14,975 nt of DNA from Spyradenecus sp045634445 (GTDB taxonomy: Bacteria > Verrucomicrobiota > Kiritimatiellia > RFP12 > DVOR01): the NCBI GenBank assembly GCA_045634445.1, contig JAZRAG010000086.1, positions 1-14,975 on the forward strand, in the 5' to 3' direction. This document shows, in pieces, positions 14,755-14,975 of this stretch. Position 1 is the stretch's first letter. Each line of letters begins with the position of its first letter. The translations under genes were made by a program, and so were the position numbers. A model generated the notes under the pieces. The model made no database searches. It saw only the letters and a list, made by a program, of their open reading frames with translations, and was not told the DNA's origin.

Positions 14755-14876
14755 CGCAGCCGCCCCTGCGGAGCAGGACAGCGAGTGGGTTTAAACCACC
14801 AAAATGCGCCCGAGCGCGAAGTGCTGGGAAAATACACAAAATACAAAAAGGAGCTCCGTAGGGGCCGCTGCGCGGC
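14755..14876. repeat. Centre of the inverted repeat, containing part of repeat copy D (copy E)
   Basis: 14790-14848 is a direct copy of 12340-12401 (TTTAAACCAC, GCGCCCGAGCGCGAAGTGCTG, then AAATACAC-type repeats). On both sides the inverted repeat continues after a 4-base insertion through GC-rich CGCGCAGC and CCCCT-type segments. The right half of copy D is absent. Confidence 0.7.
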
Positions 14877-14948
14877 CGGCCGAGGGGAAATAGATGGGTG
14901 ATTTTACTATTGAGATTTGATAGACTAACAATGTGACATTTTGGTTTT
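14877..14948 (+). repeat. Right arm of the 72-bp inverted repeat, leader of a divergent gene
   Basis: It mirrors 14683-14754. The distance to the downstream ATG (14972) is exactly the same as on the left side. Confidence 0.85.
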
Positions 14949-14971
14949 GTCTGTATCAAAGGATTTTCGCT

Positions 14972-14975
14972 ATGA
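14972..14975 (+). CDS. Start of a divergent gene cut by the window edge
   Basis: ATG at 14972 follows GGATTTTCGCT, matching GGATTTTCGCC before the LRR gene start, at the mirror-image position. Only the first codon and one base are inside the window. A paralogous secreted protein is likely, but nothing of the product can be seen. Confidence 0.45.

Noticed and set aside
14738..14959. 73-codon frame on the minus strand in the right inverted repeat
   Set aside because: It lies entirely within the inverted-repeat block and copy E, with no ribosome site; repeat translation.
1..14975. CRISPR array or tRNA gene as integration site
   Set aside because: No regularly spaced short repeats with unique spacers between genes; the 69-bp periodicity at 12614-14659 is coding. 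No cloverleaf tRNA was recognised on either strand next to the recombinase.

Overview
The window holds a complete type I restriction-modification (RM) locus on the minus strand, followed by an accessory region rich in intergenic repeats. I recognise no rRNA, tRNA or housekeeping gene, so taxonomy is only suggested. The BspA-type leucine-rich-repeat protein with its GCKGYY...W..VI cap motifs, the REP-type transposase and the dense GC-rich intergenic repeats resemble what I know from the Kiritimatiellota/Lentisphaerota/Verrucomicrobiota group. This is an impression, not proof.

Region 1 (about 172-9058, all minus strand, read right to left): hsdM (methylase), a dinD/Bro-N-like gene, hsdS-A (a half-length specificity gene), hsdS-B (a full two-domain specificity gene), a tyrosine recombinase, hsdS-C (a headless second-half specificity cassette) and hsdR (ATP-dependent translocase/nuclease). 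The unusual part is the hsdS block. HsdS-A stops being HsdS-like at the same codon (VKSR) where HsdS-C begins. Both carry the same 12 bases in the same codon phase, 2,206 bp apart, on either side of hsdS-B plus the recombinase. Loss of that segment at the repeat would fuse A and C in frame into a 358-residue two-domain HsdS. The locus therefore reads as a specificity-switching or cassette-insertion system built from directly repeated sites rather than the better-known inversion type.

Region 2 (about 9059-11113): an intergenic region full of repeats and hairpins, a small basic protein gene (plus strand) with hairpins and a direct repeat upstream, and a convergent REP-type (Y1, HUH) transposase gene. 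The transposase has a long C-terminal extension that looks DprA-like. A 98-bp perfect inverted repeat (1-98 and 11016-11113) brackets Regions 1 and 2. Four copies of a related module (window start, about 9186, about 10949, about 12444) carry a hairpin whose two arms have changed in a compensating way.

Region 3 (about 11114-14975): a TATAAT promoter and a 22-codon peptide ORF, an exported protein of unknown function (plus), a composite repeat with inverted ends, and a large secreted leucine-rich-repeat protein (minus). At the right edge is a 72-bp inverted repeat that mirrors the leader of that gene. The mirror ends in an equivalent start codon at 14972, so a divergent gene with the same leader begins just as the window ends.
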